A stretch of DNA of 45,261 nucleotides, taken from assembly GCA_023261185.1 (NCBI GenBank), contig JALRJN010000048.1:1-45261 (forward strand), given 5' to 3'. The DNA comes from Porticoccus sp. (GTDB taxonomy: Bacteria > Pseudomonadota > Gammaproteobacteria > Pseudomonadales > Porticoccaceae). Of the stretch, positions 34,409 to 42,952 are shown one piece after another. Numbering within the stretch: position 1 is the first letter of the stretch; every line of letters begins with the position of its first letter. Below the pieces are notes generated by a model, which saw nothing but the letters and a program-made list of their open reading frames with translations, made no database searches and was not told where the DNA came from. The position numbers were made by a program, and so were the translations under genes.

Positions 34409-35671
34409 TTAGATGTCAAACGGTGTGTTGAGCTTTTTCGCCACCACTACCTTGGCTAGTTTGGCATATTGCGGTACGCCATTTTTGTAGGGTGGATAAT
34501 CCTCACCGGCTATCAGAGGGCTTAGATAATCCCGGGCCAGCTGAGTAATGCCAAAGCCGTCGCGGCTGATAAAGTCGCTGGGCATTTTCTTTTCAATATT
34601 GGCCACCTGGTCCAGTGGGGCCTCCCCAAGCTCCCAGCGGTAGCCGTTGCCATTGTGGCGCTCGATGGTGACCATCACGGAGTTTTTCCCTGCCAGGGCA
34701 TACTCCACCGCAGCTTTGCCGACCGCGTAGGCTTGTTCGACATCGGTGGCGGAGGCGATATGACGTGCAGAGCGCTGCAGATAGTCCGACAGAGCCCAGT
34801 GGTACTTGTAACCCAGCTCATGTTTGATCAGCGCCGCCAGCGTGGGGGCCACGCCGCCCAGTTGTTTGTGGCCGAAGGCATCGGTATGGGCAGAGCCGGC
34901 GATCAGGGTGCCATCATTGTACTGTGCGCCCTCTGAGGCGACGATTACACAGAAGCCTTTTTCTTTGACGGTTTCGTCCACGAGGGCGAGGAATTCTTTC
35001 TCGTTAAATGGGACTTCCGGAAACAGGATGATGTGCGGTGGTTCACCGGTCTCTTCAGCGGCGAGAGCGCTGGCCGCGGCAATCCAGCCGGCGTGGCGGC
35101 CCATCACTTCCAGAATGAATACCTTGGTGGATGACTCGCACATGGAGGCGACATCCAAGCTGGCTTCCTTGGTGGACACGGCCACATATTTGGCTACTGA
35201 GCCAAAGCCAGGACAGTTGTCGGTAAAGGGGAGGTCGTTGTCGACGGTTTTGGGAATATGTATGGCCTGAATCGGGTAGCCCATTTTCTCGGAAAGTTGC
35301 GAGACTTTCAGGCAGGTGTCGGCCGAGTCGCCGCCGCCGTTATAAAAGAAGTAGCCGATGTCGTGGGCCTTGAATACTTCAATCAGACGTTCGTATTCGG
35401 CGCGGTTTTCTTCCAGGCTTTTGAGTTTGTAGCGGCAGGAGCCAAAAGCCCCGGAAGGTGTGTGGCGCAGAGCTGCAATAGTGGCATCTGACTCGTGGCT
35501 GGTGTCGATCATGTCTTCACGCAGGGCGCCGATAATGCCGTTGTGGCCAGCATAGACCTTGCCGATAAGGTCACTGTGTTGGCGAGCCGTTTCAATCACC
35601 CCGCAGGCGCTGGCGTTAATGACTGCCGTAACGCCACCAGACTGGGCGTAAAACGCGTTCTTTTTTGGCAT
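34409..35671 (-). CDS. pfp: PPi-dependent 6-phosphofructokinase
   Basis: This enzyme interconverts fructose 6-phosphate and fructose 1,6-bisphosphate using pyrophosphate, and is reversible. With ATG 35671 (GAGG upstream) the protein is 420 residues, as in the diphosphate-specific clade. Evidence is NGGGDSADT (D115 at the position that is Gly in ATP enzymes), HIPKTVDNDLPFTD with Lys141 (Gly in ATP enzymes), and MGRHAGWIAAASAL, PGFGSVAKYVA. It is divergent from mpl. Its presence suggests that glycolysis and gluconeogenesis share a PPi-linked step. Confidence 0.93.
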   Translation of the reverse strand: MPKKNAFYAQSGGVTAVINASACGVIETARQHSDLIGKVYAGHNGIIGALREDMIDTSHESDATIAALRHTPSGAFGSCRYKLKSLEENRAEYERLIEVFKAHDIGYFFYNGGGDSADTCLKVSQLSEKMGYPIQAIHIPKTVDNDLPFTDNCPGFGSVAKYVAVSTKEASLDVASMCESSTKVFILEVMGRHAGWIAAASALAAEETGEPPHIILFPEVPFNEKEFLALVDETVKEKGFCVIVASEGAQYNDGTLIAGSAHTDAFGHKQLGGVAPTLAALIKHELGYKYHWALSDYLQRSARHIASATDVEQAYAVGKAAVEYALAGKNSVMVTIERHNGNGYRWELGEAPLDQVANIEKKMPSDFISRDGFGITQLARDYLSPLIAGEDYPPYKNGVPQYAKLAKVVVAKKLNTPFDI

Positions 35672-35869
35672 GGATATCCTCGTCGTACCGCCCATTTCAG
35701 CAGCCGCGAATAATACTGGAAAGCGGCGGGGATTTCATTTTTTATGGCCAAATTCCCGTTGTAGGAGGCACCGGATATGCAGTGACGCCAATTTAGGCTA
35801 TGTTGTGTGCGATAAAAGGGCGAGTACCGCCGAGTAAGACAAATAAAGAAAGCGAGTAGGGAAGTAACA

Positions 35870-37234
35870 ATGCATATTCATATTCTGGGTATTTGTGGCA
35901 CGTTCATGGGATCGCTGGCACAGCTGGCGAAAGCTGCGGGTCATGAGGTTTCCGGATGTGACGCCAATGTCTATCCACCCATGAGTACCCAGCTGGAAAA
36001 TGCCGGTATTGAACTCACCGAAGGGTATGGCACAGAACAGCTCGATCCGCCGCCGGACCTGGTGGTGATCGGCAACGCACTATCCCGGGGGAATCCCGCT
36101 GTGGAATACGTACTCGACAACGCTATTCCCTATACTTCCGGCCCCCAGTGGCTGGGTGATTTTTTCCTGCGCGATCGTTGGGTGCTGGCTGTTTCCGGTA
36201 CCCATGGCAAGACCACTACGTCAAGTATGCTGGCCTGGATTCTGGAGTGGGCAGGCATGGAGCCGGGTTTTCTGATCGGTGGTGTGCCCAACAATTTCGG
36301 TGTTTCTGCCCGCCTTGGGGGTTCGCCTTTTTTTGTGGTTGAGGCCGACGAGTACGACAGCGCATTTTTTGACAAACGCTCCAAGTTTGTCCACTACCGT
36401 CCTCGCACCGCCATTCTCAACAATCTGGAATTCGACCACGCGGATATTTTCCCCGACCTGAAAGCCATTCAGACCCAGTTCCACCACTTTGTGCGCACCA
36501 TTCCTGGCCATGGCCTGATCGTGGCACCCTTTGCCGATGCCCATTTGCAGGAAGTGCTGGCAATGGGGCACTGGTCGGAATATCAGCCGTTAGGGCTCGC
36601 CAGCAGTTGGGAAGCCCAGCCTCTGGAAGAGGACAGTTCCGTATACAGTGTCAGTTTTCAGGGCCAGCAACGGGGTATTGTCAGCTGGGATCAGACGGGT
36701 GAGCACAATATGTTTAATGGGCTCGCGGCCATTGCGGCGGCGCGGCATGTGGGAGTCACCCCAGAAGTAGCCTGCGAGGCACTGAGTGAATTCCAGGGGG
36801 TGAAGCGGCGGATGGAGCAGATCGCCGCCGTGAACGGCATTCGTGTCTACGATGATTTTGCCCACCACCCTACGGCCATTGCCACAACCCTGGCGGGTTT
36901 GCGCAAGCGCGTTGGGGACGAAAAGATCATTGCGGTCATTGAACCTCGCTCCAACACCATGAAACTCGGTGTGCATAAAAACCAGCTTGCCGAGTCCGTG
37001 ATGGATGCTGACAAGGTGTTCTGGTTCCAGCCGGACAACATAGAGTGGTCGTTGCAGGATGTGGTTGATCGCAGCGCTGTTCCTTCAGAAGTGGTACATA
37101 GTATTGACCGCCTGCTGCTGCGAACCCTTGAGCAAGCCGGTGAGAATGGCCATGTGGTGATCATGAGCAATGGCGGTTTCAGTGGATTCCACCGTCGATT
37201 GGTAGACCTGCTGGAGGGAAAATCCCGTGGCTGA
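35870..37234 (+). CDS. mpl: UDP-N-acetylmuramate:L-alanyl-gamma-D-glutamyl-meso-diaminopimelate ligase
   Basis: Mpl recycles the murein tripeptide by ligating it to UDP-MurNAc. The 454-residue protein has the Mur-ligase P-loop VSGTHGKTTTSSMLAWILEW, the VVEADEYDSAFFDKRSKFVH substrate segment, YDDFAHHPTAIATTLAGLR and IAVIEPRSNTMKLG. These are typical of Mpl and distinguish it from MurC. ATG 35870 is preceded by AGGGA. The end overlaps the start of ubiX by 8 bp. Mpl-UbiX is a conserved pair in Pseudomonas. Confidence 0.96.
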   Translation: MHIHILGICGTFMGSLAQLAKAAGHEVSGCDANVYPPMSTQLENAGIELTEGYGTEQLDPPPDLVVIGNALSRGNPAVEYVLDNAIPYTSGPQWLGDFFLRDRWVLAVSGTHGKTTTSSMLAWILEWAGMEPGFLIGGVPNNFGVSARLGGSPFFVVEADEYDSAFFDKRSKFVHYRPRTAILNNLEFDHADIFPDLKAIQTQFHHFVRTIPGHGLIVAPFADAHLQEVLAMGHWSEYQPLGLASSWEAQPLEEDSSVYSVSFQGQQRGIVSWDQTGEHNMFNGLAAIAAARHVGVTPEVACEALSEFQGVKRRMEQIAAVNGIRVYDDFAHHPTAIATTLAGLRKRVGDEKIIAVIEPRSNTMKLGVHKNQLAESVMDADKVFWFQPDNIEWSLQDVVDRSAVPSEVVHSIDRLLLRTLEQAGENGHVVIMSNGGFSGFHRRLVDLLEGKSRG

Positions 37235-37835
37235 TTTTGACCGTTCCATCACCCTGGCCATGACCGGGGCATCCGGTGCCCAGTATGGGTTGCGTCTGCT
37301 GGAGTGTCTGGTGCAGGCTAACTGCCAGGTACAGTTCTTGGTCTCAGAGGCAGCCCGTATCGTGGTGGATACGGAAACCGATCTGGAATTGCCCGACGAT
37401 GACATTCTTGAGGAATTTCTCACCCTCAACTTTGATGCAGAACCGGGCCAGATCATCGTGAACAGTTCCCGCGACTGGTTTTCCCCGGTGGCTTCCGGTT
37501 CCTCGGCACCGTCGTCCATGGTCATCTGTCCCGCCAGCGGTGGCACGCTCTCTGCGATAGCTTGTGGCGCCAGCAATAACCTCATCGAGCGGGCAGCGGA
37601 TGTCGCCATCAAGGAAAAACAGCAGCTGATTGTGGTGCCCAGGGAGACCCCGCTGTCGGAGATTCACCTGGAAAACATGCTCAAGCTGGCGCGACTGGGG
37701 GTGACCGTGTTGCCCGCCATGCCGGGCTTTTACCAGAACCCCCGCACCATCGACGACCTGGTGGATTTCGTGGTGGCACGCATTCTCGATCATCTGGATA
37801 TTGAGCAGAACCTGTTGCCGCGCTGGGGCAGCTGA
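37227..37835 (+). CDS. ubiX: Flavin prenyltransferase UbiX
   Basis: UbiX makes prenylated FMN, the cofactor of the UbiD decarboxylase in ubiquinone synthesis. The 202-residue protein has the N-terminal LAMTGASGAQYGLRLLECL, MVICPASGGTLSAIACGASN, VVPRETPLSEIHLENMLKLA and the PAMPGFYQNPRTIDDLVDFV segment. The GTG start at 37227 has GGAGGG at 37213-37218. It overlaps mpl by 8 bp and its TGA overlaps the next ATG. Confidence 0.96.
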   Translation: MADFDRSITLAMTGASGAQYGLRLLECLVQANCQVQFLVSEAARIVVDTETDLELPDDDILEEFLTLNFDAEPGQIIVNSSRDWFSPVASGSSAPSSMVICPASGGTLSAIACGASNNLIERAADVAIKEKQQLIVVPRETPLSEIHLENMLKLARLGVTVLPAMPGFYQNPRTIDDLVDFVVARILDHLDIEQNLLPRWGS

Positions 37836-38449
37836 TGGCATCCAACCGTGAGCTGTTGGCTCTACTGGTATTGTTACTGGCCGTTATGGCCTGGTCCTGG
37901 ATTGGCCCTTTCGATCGCGCCACCTGGTGGCTTGAGGCCATTCCCGTGGTGGTGGCTATTCCCCTGCTGGCCTGTACCCGCAATCGCTTCCCGTTGACCC
38001 GGCTCGCCTACTACCTGATCTTTGTGCACGCCGTCATTCTGGTGGTGGGCGCCCATTACACCTATGCCCGGGTGCCGCTGGGCTTCTGGATGGCGGATTG
38101 GTTTGATTTCTCACGTAATCATTACGACCGCATAGGTCACCTGGCCCAAGGCTTTGTGCCGGCCATTCTGGTCCGTGAAATTCTCTGGCGTGCCGATGCC
38201 GTCACTCGCAGAGGTTGGCTGTTTTTCCTTACCACCTGTTTTTGTCTGGCATTCAGTGCTTTCTATGAGTTGATTGAGTGGTGGACGGCGCTGATCGGTG
38301 GGGATGGCTCCATCGAGTTCCTTGGCACCCAAGGGGATGTCTGGGATGCCCAGTGGGACATGATGATGGCATTGATTGGCGCTATTGCAGCCCAACTATT
38401 GCTGGGGCGACTCCACCATCGACAAATCGCACTGGTGAGCGGGCGCTGA
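37835..38449 (+). CDS. DUF2238 (YjdF-type) membrane protein
   Basis: The 204-residue protein has about six membrane helices and the conserved FSRNHYDRIGHLAQGFVPAI and EFLGTQGDVWDAQWDMMMAL segments that define DUF2238. The acidic motifs in these segments suggest metal binding, but no activity is known. It is translationally coupled to ubiX (TGATG overlap) and closes the mpl-ubiX run. Confidence 0.9.
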   Translation: MASNRELLALLVLLLAVMAWSWIGPFDRATWWLEAIPVVVAIPLLACTRNRFPLTRLAYYLIFVHAVILVVGAHYTYARVPLGFWMADWFDFSRNHYDRIGHLAQGFVPAILVREILWRADAVTRRGWLFFLTTCFCLAFSAFYELIEWWTALIGGDGSIEFLGTQGDVWDAQWDMMMALIGAIAAQLLLGRLHHRQIALVSGR

Positions 38450-38454
38450 CGGCT

Positions 38455-39483
38455 TCAGCTACGCCGATACCAGTTTACTCCGTCGGCATCTTTTTCCATT
38501 TTGATCTGACCCCGTGCCATCAGGCAGTGCAGGTTTGCATAGCTCTCACCGGTGGCGAGCGTCAGCATGGAATGGGGTATTGATGATTTGAAAATCAGCG
38601 GGAACAGGTCCACCACCCGCTTTGCCTCACCGCAGTTATCCAACACAGTCTGCAAATCCCGCTCGTGTTCGTTGATCAGGCTTTGCAGTCTTGGCAGCGC
38701 TCCCGTGAACGGCAAGCCGTGGGAAGGCAACACCAAGGTATCTTCTGGCAGCAGGTTCCGTAGTTTGTGGCAGGAATCGATCCAGTCCTGCAATGGGTTG
38801 CCAGCGGGCTCGATGGGCCAGACGCTGACATTGGATGAAATAGTGGGCAGCAACTGGTCGCCGGAAATCAGTAGCCCCAGTTCCGGACAGTGCAGGCAGG
38901 CGTGCTCCGGTGAATGGCCTTCCCCCATCACAATGTGCCACTCGCGGTTGTTGATGGTAAAAATCTGGCCGTCCCGCAGCCGGTGGTAGATGCTCGGCAT
39001 GCCGCGAATCATATTGCCGAAGGCGCCAAATTTTGAGCGGTAGTAGTTAAGCTGTTCGTCGTTGAAACCGGCGGCGTGATAGAAATTGACGGCCTCGTCC
39101 GGCGCTTGCCGGGTACTGTCTTCCAACAGGATGCGGCAGTGCATGTACTCGCCGCGCGACATCCAGAATTCCGCACCGCTGTGTTTGCAAAGCCAGGCCG
39201 CTAGGCCGATATGGTCCGGGTGCATATGGGTGCCGATGAGGCGCTTGATCGGTTTCTCCTCGGAAAGCATCGGGCACAGCTTCAGCCACAGTTCGGTGGT
39301 GTCATCGGAGGCCAGTCCAGTATCGACAATCGTCCAACCATCGTCCTCTTCCAGCAGCCACAGGTTGATGTGATCGAGGCGGAACGGCAGCGGCATCCGT
39401 AGCCAGTAGACGCCGTCGGCTACTTGCTGTGGTTGGCCCTGTTCGGGTGGATTGGAAAATGGATACTTCGGGCTATTGTTCAT
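38455..39483 (-). CDS. Metallo-beta-lactamase-fold hydrolase
   Basis: The 342-residue protein has the metal-binding motif H-x-H-x-D-H in RLIGTHMHPDHIGLAAWL, a later His in GHSPEHACLHC, and ISGDQLLPTIS. The C-terminal region (about 255-340) looks like a winged-helix extension found in LACTB2-like members. Substrate is not predictable from sequence. It is 3 bp downstream of the esterase gene, so both are one transcript. Confidence 0.9.
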   Translation of the reverse strand: MNNSPKYPFSNPPEQGQPQQVADGVYWLRMPLPFRLDHINLWLLEEDDGWTIVDTGLASDDTTELWLKLCPMLSEEKPIKRLIGTHMHPDHIGLAAWLCKHSGAEFWMSRGEYMHCRILLEDSTRQAPDEAVNFYHAAGFNDEQLNYYRSKFGAFGNMIRGMPSIYHRLRDGQIFTINNREWHIVMGEGHSPEHACLHCPELGLLISGDQLLPTISSNVSVWPIEPAGNPLQDWIDSCHKLRNLLPEDTLVLPSHGLPFTGALPRLQSLINEHERDLQTVLDNCGEAKRVVDLFPLIFKSSIPHSMLTLATGESYANLHCLMARGQIKMEKDADGVNWYRRS

Positions 39484-39486
39484 GGG

Positions 39487-40146
39487 TTACTTCAGTAGCT
39501 TTTGCAACCAGTCGGAAATGGCGGTGATCTCCTCCATGCATACCGAGTGGTCCATGGGGAAGGTCTGATAGCCAGGCTCGAAGCCTTTATCAGTGAGTAC
39601 CTTCACACTGTTCTGGCCGTGGAATTCCGGTACCACGTCATCGTAGCTGCCGTGGAAAATCTGAATCGGCAGTTTGGCATTGGCCGGATTAACTTGGACG
39701 GAATTGGCGGTGGCGAAGTAAGTCGACATTGCCAACAGTCCTGCCAGCGGTTTGGGATAGCTCAGTGCTGCCTCAAAACCGACCGCGCCGCCTTGGGAAA
39801 ATCCAGCGATCACAATGCGATTGCTGTCGATGCCGCGCTGAATCTCGCGGTCGATCAGGTCATGCACACAGCGGGCGGAGGCCTTTAATTGCTTTTCATC
39901 GACTTTGCGCTCCAGGCTCATTTCCAGGATGTCGTACCAGGCAGGCATCACATAGCCGCCGTTGATGGTCACCGGCAGTTGCGGCGCGTGGGGAAATACG
40001 AAGCGTACCGGCAAGTCCGCGGGCAGTCGCAGCTCAGGAACGATGGGTTCAAAGTCGTGGCCATTGGCACCGAGGCCGTGTAGCCAGATCACCGCAGCGG
40101 TGGCAGGTTGTGCGGGTTCAACTTCCACACAGGGCAAAAGACTCAT
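39487..40146 (-). CDS. Carboxylesterase / phospholipase of the acyl-protein thioesterase family
   Basis: The 219-residue alpha/beta hydrolase has AAVIWLHGLGANGHDFEPIV, nucleophile Ser in IAGFSQGGAVGFEAALSYP, Asp in GSYDDVVPEF and His in FPMDHSVCMEEI. It matches the EstB/APT group, cytoplasmic carboxylesterases with broad short-chain ester activity in Pseudomonas. It precedes the metallo-hydrolase on the same strand. Confidence 0.93.
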   Translation of the reverse strand: MSLLPCVEVEPAQPATAAVIWLHGLGANGHDFEPIVPELRLPADLPVRFVFPHAPQLPVTINGGYVMPAWYDILEMSLERKVDEKQLKASARCVHDLIDREIQRGIDSNRIVIAGFSQGGAVGFEAALSYPKPLAGLLAMSTYFATANSVQVNPANAKLPIQIFHGSYDDVVPEFHGQNSVKVLTDKGFEPGYQTFPMDHSVCMEEITAISDWLQKLLK

Positions 40147-40330
40147 GGGTAGCCCTCAAATTAAAATGAATTGGATGAACCGGCATTATAGGGGTTATGA
40201 CTTGCTTTGATACCCGGATGCTCTAGTCTTGAGTGTGCCCTCTGTTTCGGCGTCGCACGGCGTTCGGGTAGAGGTCCTGAGACAGTACGTTGAGGATGTC
40301 TCGATACCCGTTAGGAAAAAGGAATTAGAG

Positions 40331-40939
40331 ATGTCTGCAAACTTTATTGGCCCCGATGGCAAACCGCGTTGTGCCTGGTGTGCCGCCACTGAGGAATATG
40401 TTGAATATCACGATCGGGAGTGGGGCTTCCCGGTTGCCGACGACGTTCGCCTGTTTGAAAAAATTTGTCTCGAAGGTTTTCAGTCTGGCTTGAGCTGGCG
40501 AACCATACTCGCCAAGCGGGAAAACTTCCGCGCCGCGTTCCAGCACTTTGATTTTCACAAAGTCGCTGAATTCACCGAGCTGGATGTGGAGCGCCTGTTG
40601 CAGGACAAGGGCATCGTTCGCCATCGCGGTAAGATTCAGTCGGTGATCAACAACGCCCAGCGGGCCAGAGAGATGGCTGCATCCGAGGGCTCCCTGGCTG
40701 CTTTCTTCTGGCGCTTTGAACCGGACATAGAAACACTGCCGGCACCACAAACACAGTCCACCTCGGAAGAATCCGTGGCACTTTCCAAAACATTAAAAAA
40801 ACTTGGCTGGAAATTTGTCGGCCCGACCACCGTGTATGCCTTTATGCAGGCAATGGGCTTGATCAACGACCATACCGAGGGTTGCGCCATCAGGAAAGAA
40901 GTGGAAGCCGCCCGCAAACACTTTGTCAGGCCGGAATAA
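40331..40939 (+). CDS. tag: DNA-3-methyladenine glycosylase I
   Basis: Tag removes 3-methyladenine from alkylated DNA. With ATG 40331 (MSANFIGPDGKPRCAWCAAT) the protein is 202 residues. The zinc-binding residues are C14, H27, H181 and C185 (the last two in NDHTEGC), with the same spacing as E. coli C4/H17/H175/C179. The conserved EYHDREWGFPVADD and GFQSGLSWRTILAKRENF segments are present. A longer frame from 40229 reads through the leader and is not family-like. Confidence 0.96.
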   Translation: MSANFIGPDGKPRCAWCAATEEYVEYHDREWGFPVADDVRLFEKICLEGFQSGLSWRTILAKRENFRAAFQHFDFHKVAEFTELDVERLLQDKGIVRHRGKIQSVINNAQRAREMAASEGSLAAFFWRFEPDIETLPAPQTQSTSEESVALSKTLKKLGWKFVGPTTVYAFMQAMGLINDHTEGCAIRKEVEAARKHFVRPE

Positions 40940-40969
40940 AAGTAAAACAGCTAGAAATAAAAAAGAGAT

Positions 40970-41365
40970 ATGAACATGAAAAAGTTCGCGCTCGCCGTTT
41001 TGGTGTCAGGAATTTGGGTGAATTTTTCAGAATTTGTCCGCAACGAATTTCTCTTCAAACAATATTGGTTAGATAAATACGCATCCCTAGGGCTTGAATT
41101 TCCATCTGATCCGCTCAATGGCGCCATCTGGGGATTGTGGGGCTTCCTGTTTGCCGGTTGCCTCGTTTACCTGCGTAGCAAATTGAGCTTTATGGAAACG
41201 CTATCAATCGGCTGGCTGATGGGCTTCGTACTGATGTGGCTGGTGGTGGGAAATATGAATGTGCTGCCGTTTGAATTGTTAAAGATAGCGGTGCCATGGA
41301 GTTTGGTGGAGGTTGGGGTTGCGGTGTTTATTGTCCAGAGAATATCCGGTTGTGATAAGAGTTAA
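40970..41365 (+). CDS. Membrane protein of unknown function
   Basis: The 131-residue protein has about four hydrophobic helices (residues 5-20, 50-68, 75-95 and 103-125) with a VNFSEFVRNEFLFKQYW segment near the start. I do not recognise a family. It is the first of three AT-rich small genes between tag and the GST gene. ATG 40970 is preceded by AAAAGAGA, a fair ribosome binding site. The composition is less GC-rich than tag. Confidence 0.7.
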   Translation: MNMKKFALAVLVSGIWVNFSEFVRNEFLFKQYWLDKYASLGLEFPSDPLNGAIWGLWGFLFAGCLVYLRSKLSFMETLSIGWLMGFVLMWLVVGNMNVLPFELLKIAVPWSLVEVGVAVFIVQRISGCDKS

Positions 41366-41375
41366 AGAGGTTTTT

Positions 41376-41426
41376 ATGTTCAGTGGTTTTGATGAAGTTT
41401 TAGTTCGTTTTTTGGTTGTTAACTAG
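41376..41426 (+). CDS. Possible 16-residue ORF
   Basis: ATG 41376 with AGAGG five bases upstream opens MFSGFDEVLVRFLVVN, ending at TAG 41424-41426, just before the SET gene. The ribosome binding site is good, but the frame is very short and may be a gene remnant. Confidence 0.2.
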   Translation: MFSGFDEVLVRFLVVN

Positions 41427-41443
41427 ATGGATTCTTGCAGAGA

Positions 41444-41872
41444 ATGAAGAAGATCAAGCCCCCGCACGTTTATGTTGGAATGGTCGATCCAGAAGTTGGG
41501 AGAGGTGTTTTTGCCATAAGAGCCTTTTTCAAAGGAGAGCTTGTTGAAGAAGCACCGGTTTTTATATTGGAAGAGAAATATCCCGATGTTCCTAAGGAGT
41601 TCAAGAATCGTGTATTTAGGTGGGGCATGATGACAGGAACTGATGCTGGAATAGCTATTGCTCTAGGGTATGGAAGTATCTATAACCATAGCGACAGGCC
41701 TAACTTGATTTACGAGGCGGATGATAAAAATAAAATTCTCAGATTTAGAGCTAGGAGAGCGATTGATCCCGACGAGCAGCTAACGATTCATTATCGACAA
41801 GAGAACGATGGAGGCCTGCCAGATAAAGAAGAATGGTTTCAAAAGGAAGGTATTGAGAAAAAGGAACTTTGA
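41444..41872 (+). CDS. SET-domain protein
   Basis: The 142-residue protein has the SET fold. It begins with HVYVGMVDPEVGRGVFAIRA, has the SAM-binding-type NHS motif in GYGSIYNHSDRPNL, and the C-terminal RAIDPDEQLTIHYRQENDG motif that carries the catalytic Tyr region. SET enzymes methylate lysines; this small, stand-alone type is known in bacteria but its target is not. The frame extends to a TTG at 41435, but ATG 41444 gives the expected start. It is AT-rich, suggesting transfer. Confidence 0.85.
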   Translation: MKKIKPPHVYVGMVDPEVGRGVFAIRAFFKGELVEEAPVFILEEKYPDVPKEFKNRVFRWGMMTGTDAGIAIALGYGSIYNHSDRPNLIYEADDKNKILRFRARRAIDPDEQLTIHYRQENDGGLPDKEEWFQKEGIEKKEL

Positions 41873-41893
41873 TTTCAAGTCGAAAAAATATAC

Positions 41894-42187
41894 ATGATTA
41901 AAAAACTATACAAAGTAAGAAAGGCTGCCATGTTTAACATTGAATGTTCTGGCGATGATCGATGGAGTAAAGAGTCCGCCGAGTTGATAATGCTTGATCG
42001 TATTTTGTTCCTCTTTTTGTTTTGGTTTGCTGGTAGCCTGTTTCTTTTGGTATTGGCCATATTTCAAAGCAGCCTGGAAGCATTTGCTGGTTTCGTTCTC
42101 TCTATCGGGTGGTTTGTTATCTTCGGTACGCCGTTTTTATGCTGGTATATCAAAAAATATGAAGGATATTTAAAGTCAGAAGATTAA
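41894..42187 (+). CDS. Small two-helix membrane protein of unknown function
   Basis: The 97-residue protein has two hydrophobic helices (about residues 34-56 and 62-85) after a charged N-terminal part and ends with IKKYEGYLKSED. No family is recognised. The ribosome binding site is weak. It is AT-rich like the SET gene 21 bp upstream, so they may have arrived together. Confidence 0.6.
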   Translation: MIKKLYKVRKAAMFNIECSGDDRWSKESAELIMLDRILFLFLFWFAGSLFLLVLAIFQSSLEAFAGFVLSIGWFVIFGTPFLCWYIKKYEGYLKSED

Positions 42188-42211
42188 TTTCATATCTGAT
42201 TTCTCTATATT

Positions 42212-42850
42212 ATGTTTACTGTTCTCTACTCTTTTCGCCGTTGTCCTTATGCCATCCGTGCCCGGATGGCGCTCTGCTATGCCGAAATTCAGGTCGAACT
42301 GCGGGAGGTGCTGCTTAAGGACAAACCCGCCGCGATGTTGGAAGCCTCGGCAAAAGGCACGGTGCCGGTGCTGGTGCTGGAAGATGGTACGGTGCTGGAC
42401 GAAAGCTATGATGTGATGCGCTGGGCGTTGGCACAAAATGACCCCGATAGTTGCTGGGACGATTCGCTGGTGGAGCAGATTGACGAACTGGTGCGTCAGA
42501 ATGATGTTGAGTTCAAACCGTGGCTGGACCGCTATAAGTATGCGGACCGCCATCCGGAATATTCTGCCGAGTACTACCGTAGCCAAGGCGATCTATTTTT
42601 GCAGAGGCTGGAAACACGCTTGCAGCAACACGCCTACCTGCTGCGGGATACATTGTGTTTTGCCGATGTGGCGATCTTTCCCTTTGTCCGCCAGTTCGCC
42701 TTTGTGGACAAGGGCTGGTTCGACAGTGCGCCATACCCCCACTTGCAAGCGTGGCTGCAAAGGCTACTGCTTTCTGACCTGTTTTTGGCGGCGATGGCCA
42801 AGTATCCGGTGTGGAAAGAAGGTGATGTTCCGCAACTTTTCCCTGTCTAG
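42212..42850 (+). CDS. Glutathione S-transferase family protein
   Basis: The 212-residue protein has the N-terminal thioredoxin-fold domain with VLYSFRRCPYAIRARMAL (Cys11, CPYA), then KGTVPVLVLEDGTVLDESYD with the glutathione-binding cis-Pro and Glu-Ser-Tyr/Asp motif. The helical C-terminal domain follows from about 90. The CPYA motif suggests an omega- or Grx2-like enzyme with thiol transferase activity. GC content returns to the core value here. Confidence 0.9.
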   Translation: MFTVLYSFRRCPYAIRARMALCYAEIQVELREVLLKDKPAAMLEASAKGTVPVLVLEDGTVLDESYDVMRWALAQNDPDSCWDDSLVEQIDELVRQNDVEFKPWLDRYKYADRHPEYSAEYYRSQGDLFLQRLETRLQQHAYLLRDTLCFADVAIFPFVRQFAFVDKGWFDSAPYPHLQAWLQRLLLSDLFLAAMAKYPVWKEGDVPQLFPV

Positions 42851-42882
42851 GATCGGGAGTCGAAAAAGCACTTTTTCAATAC

Positions 42883-42906
42883 GCTGTTACACGTTAACGT
42901 AACAGC
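42883..42906. promoter_or_regulatory. 24-bp inverted repeat upstream of the rubrerythrin-like gene
   Basis: GCTGTTAC (42883-42890) and GTAACAGC (42899-42906) form a perfect inverted repeat around an 8-bp spacer ACGTTAAC. A second palindrome ACGTTAACGT (42891-42900) is nested, off centre by one base. No U-tract follows. It lies 46 bp before the ATG of the rubrerythrin-like gene and fits an operator; the regulator is unknown. Confidence 0.6.
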
Positions 42907-42952
42907 CTTGATTTACCCTTGTTCAAACCCAACCATTTTCCGGAGGAAAGAA

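Noticed and set aside
40940-42211. Integron gene cassettes with attC sites in the AT-rich islet
   Set aside because: Short cassette-like genes prompted the check, but no paired RYYYAAC / GTTRRRY cores with inverted-repeat arms were found between the genes, and no integrase is present.
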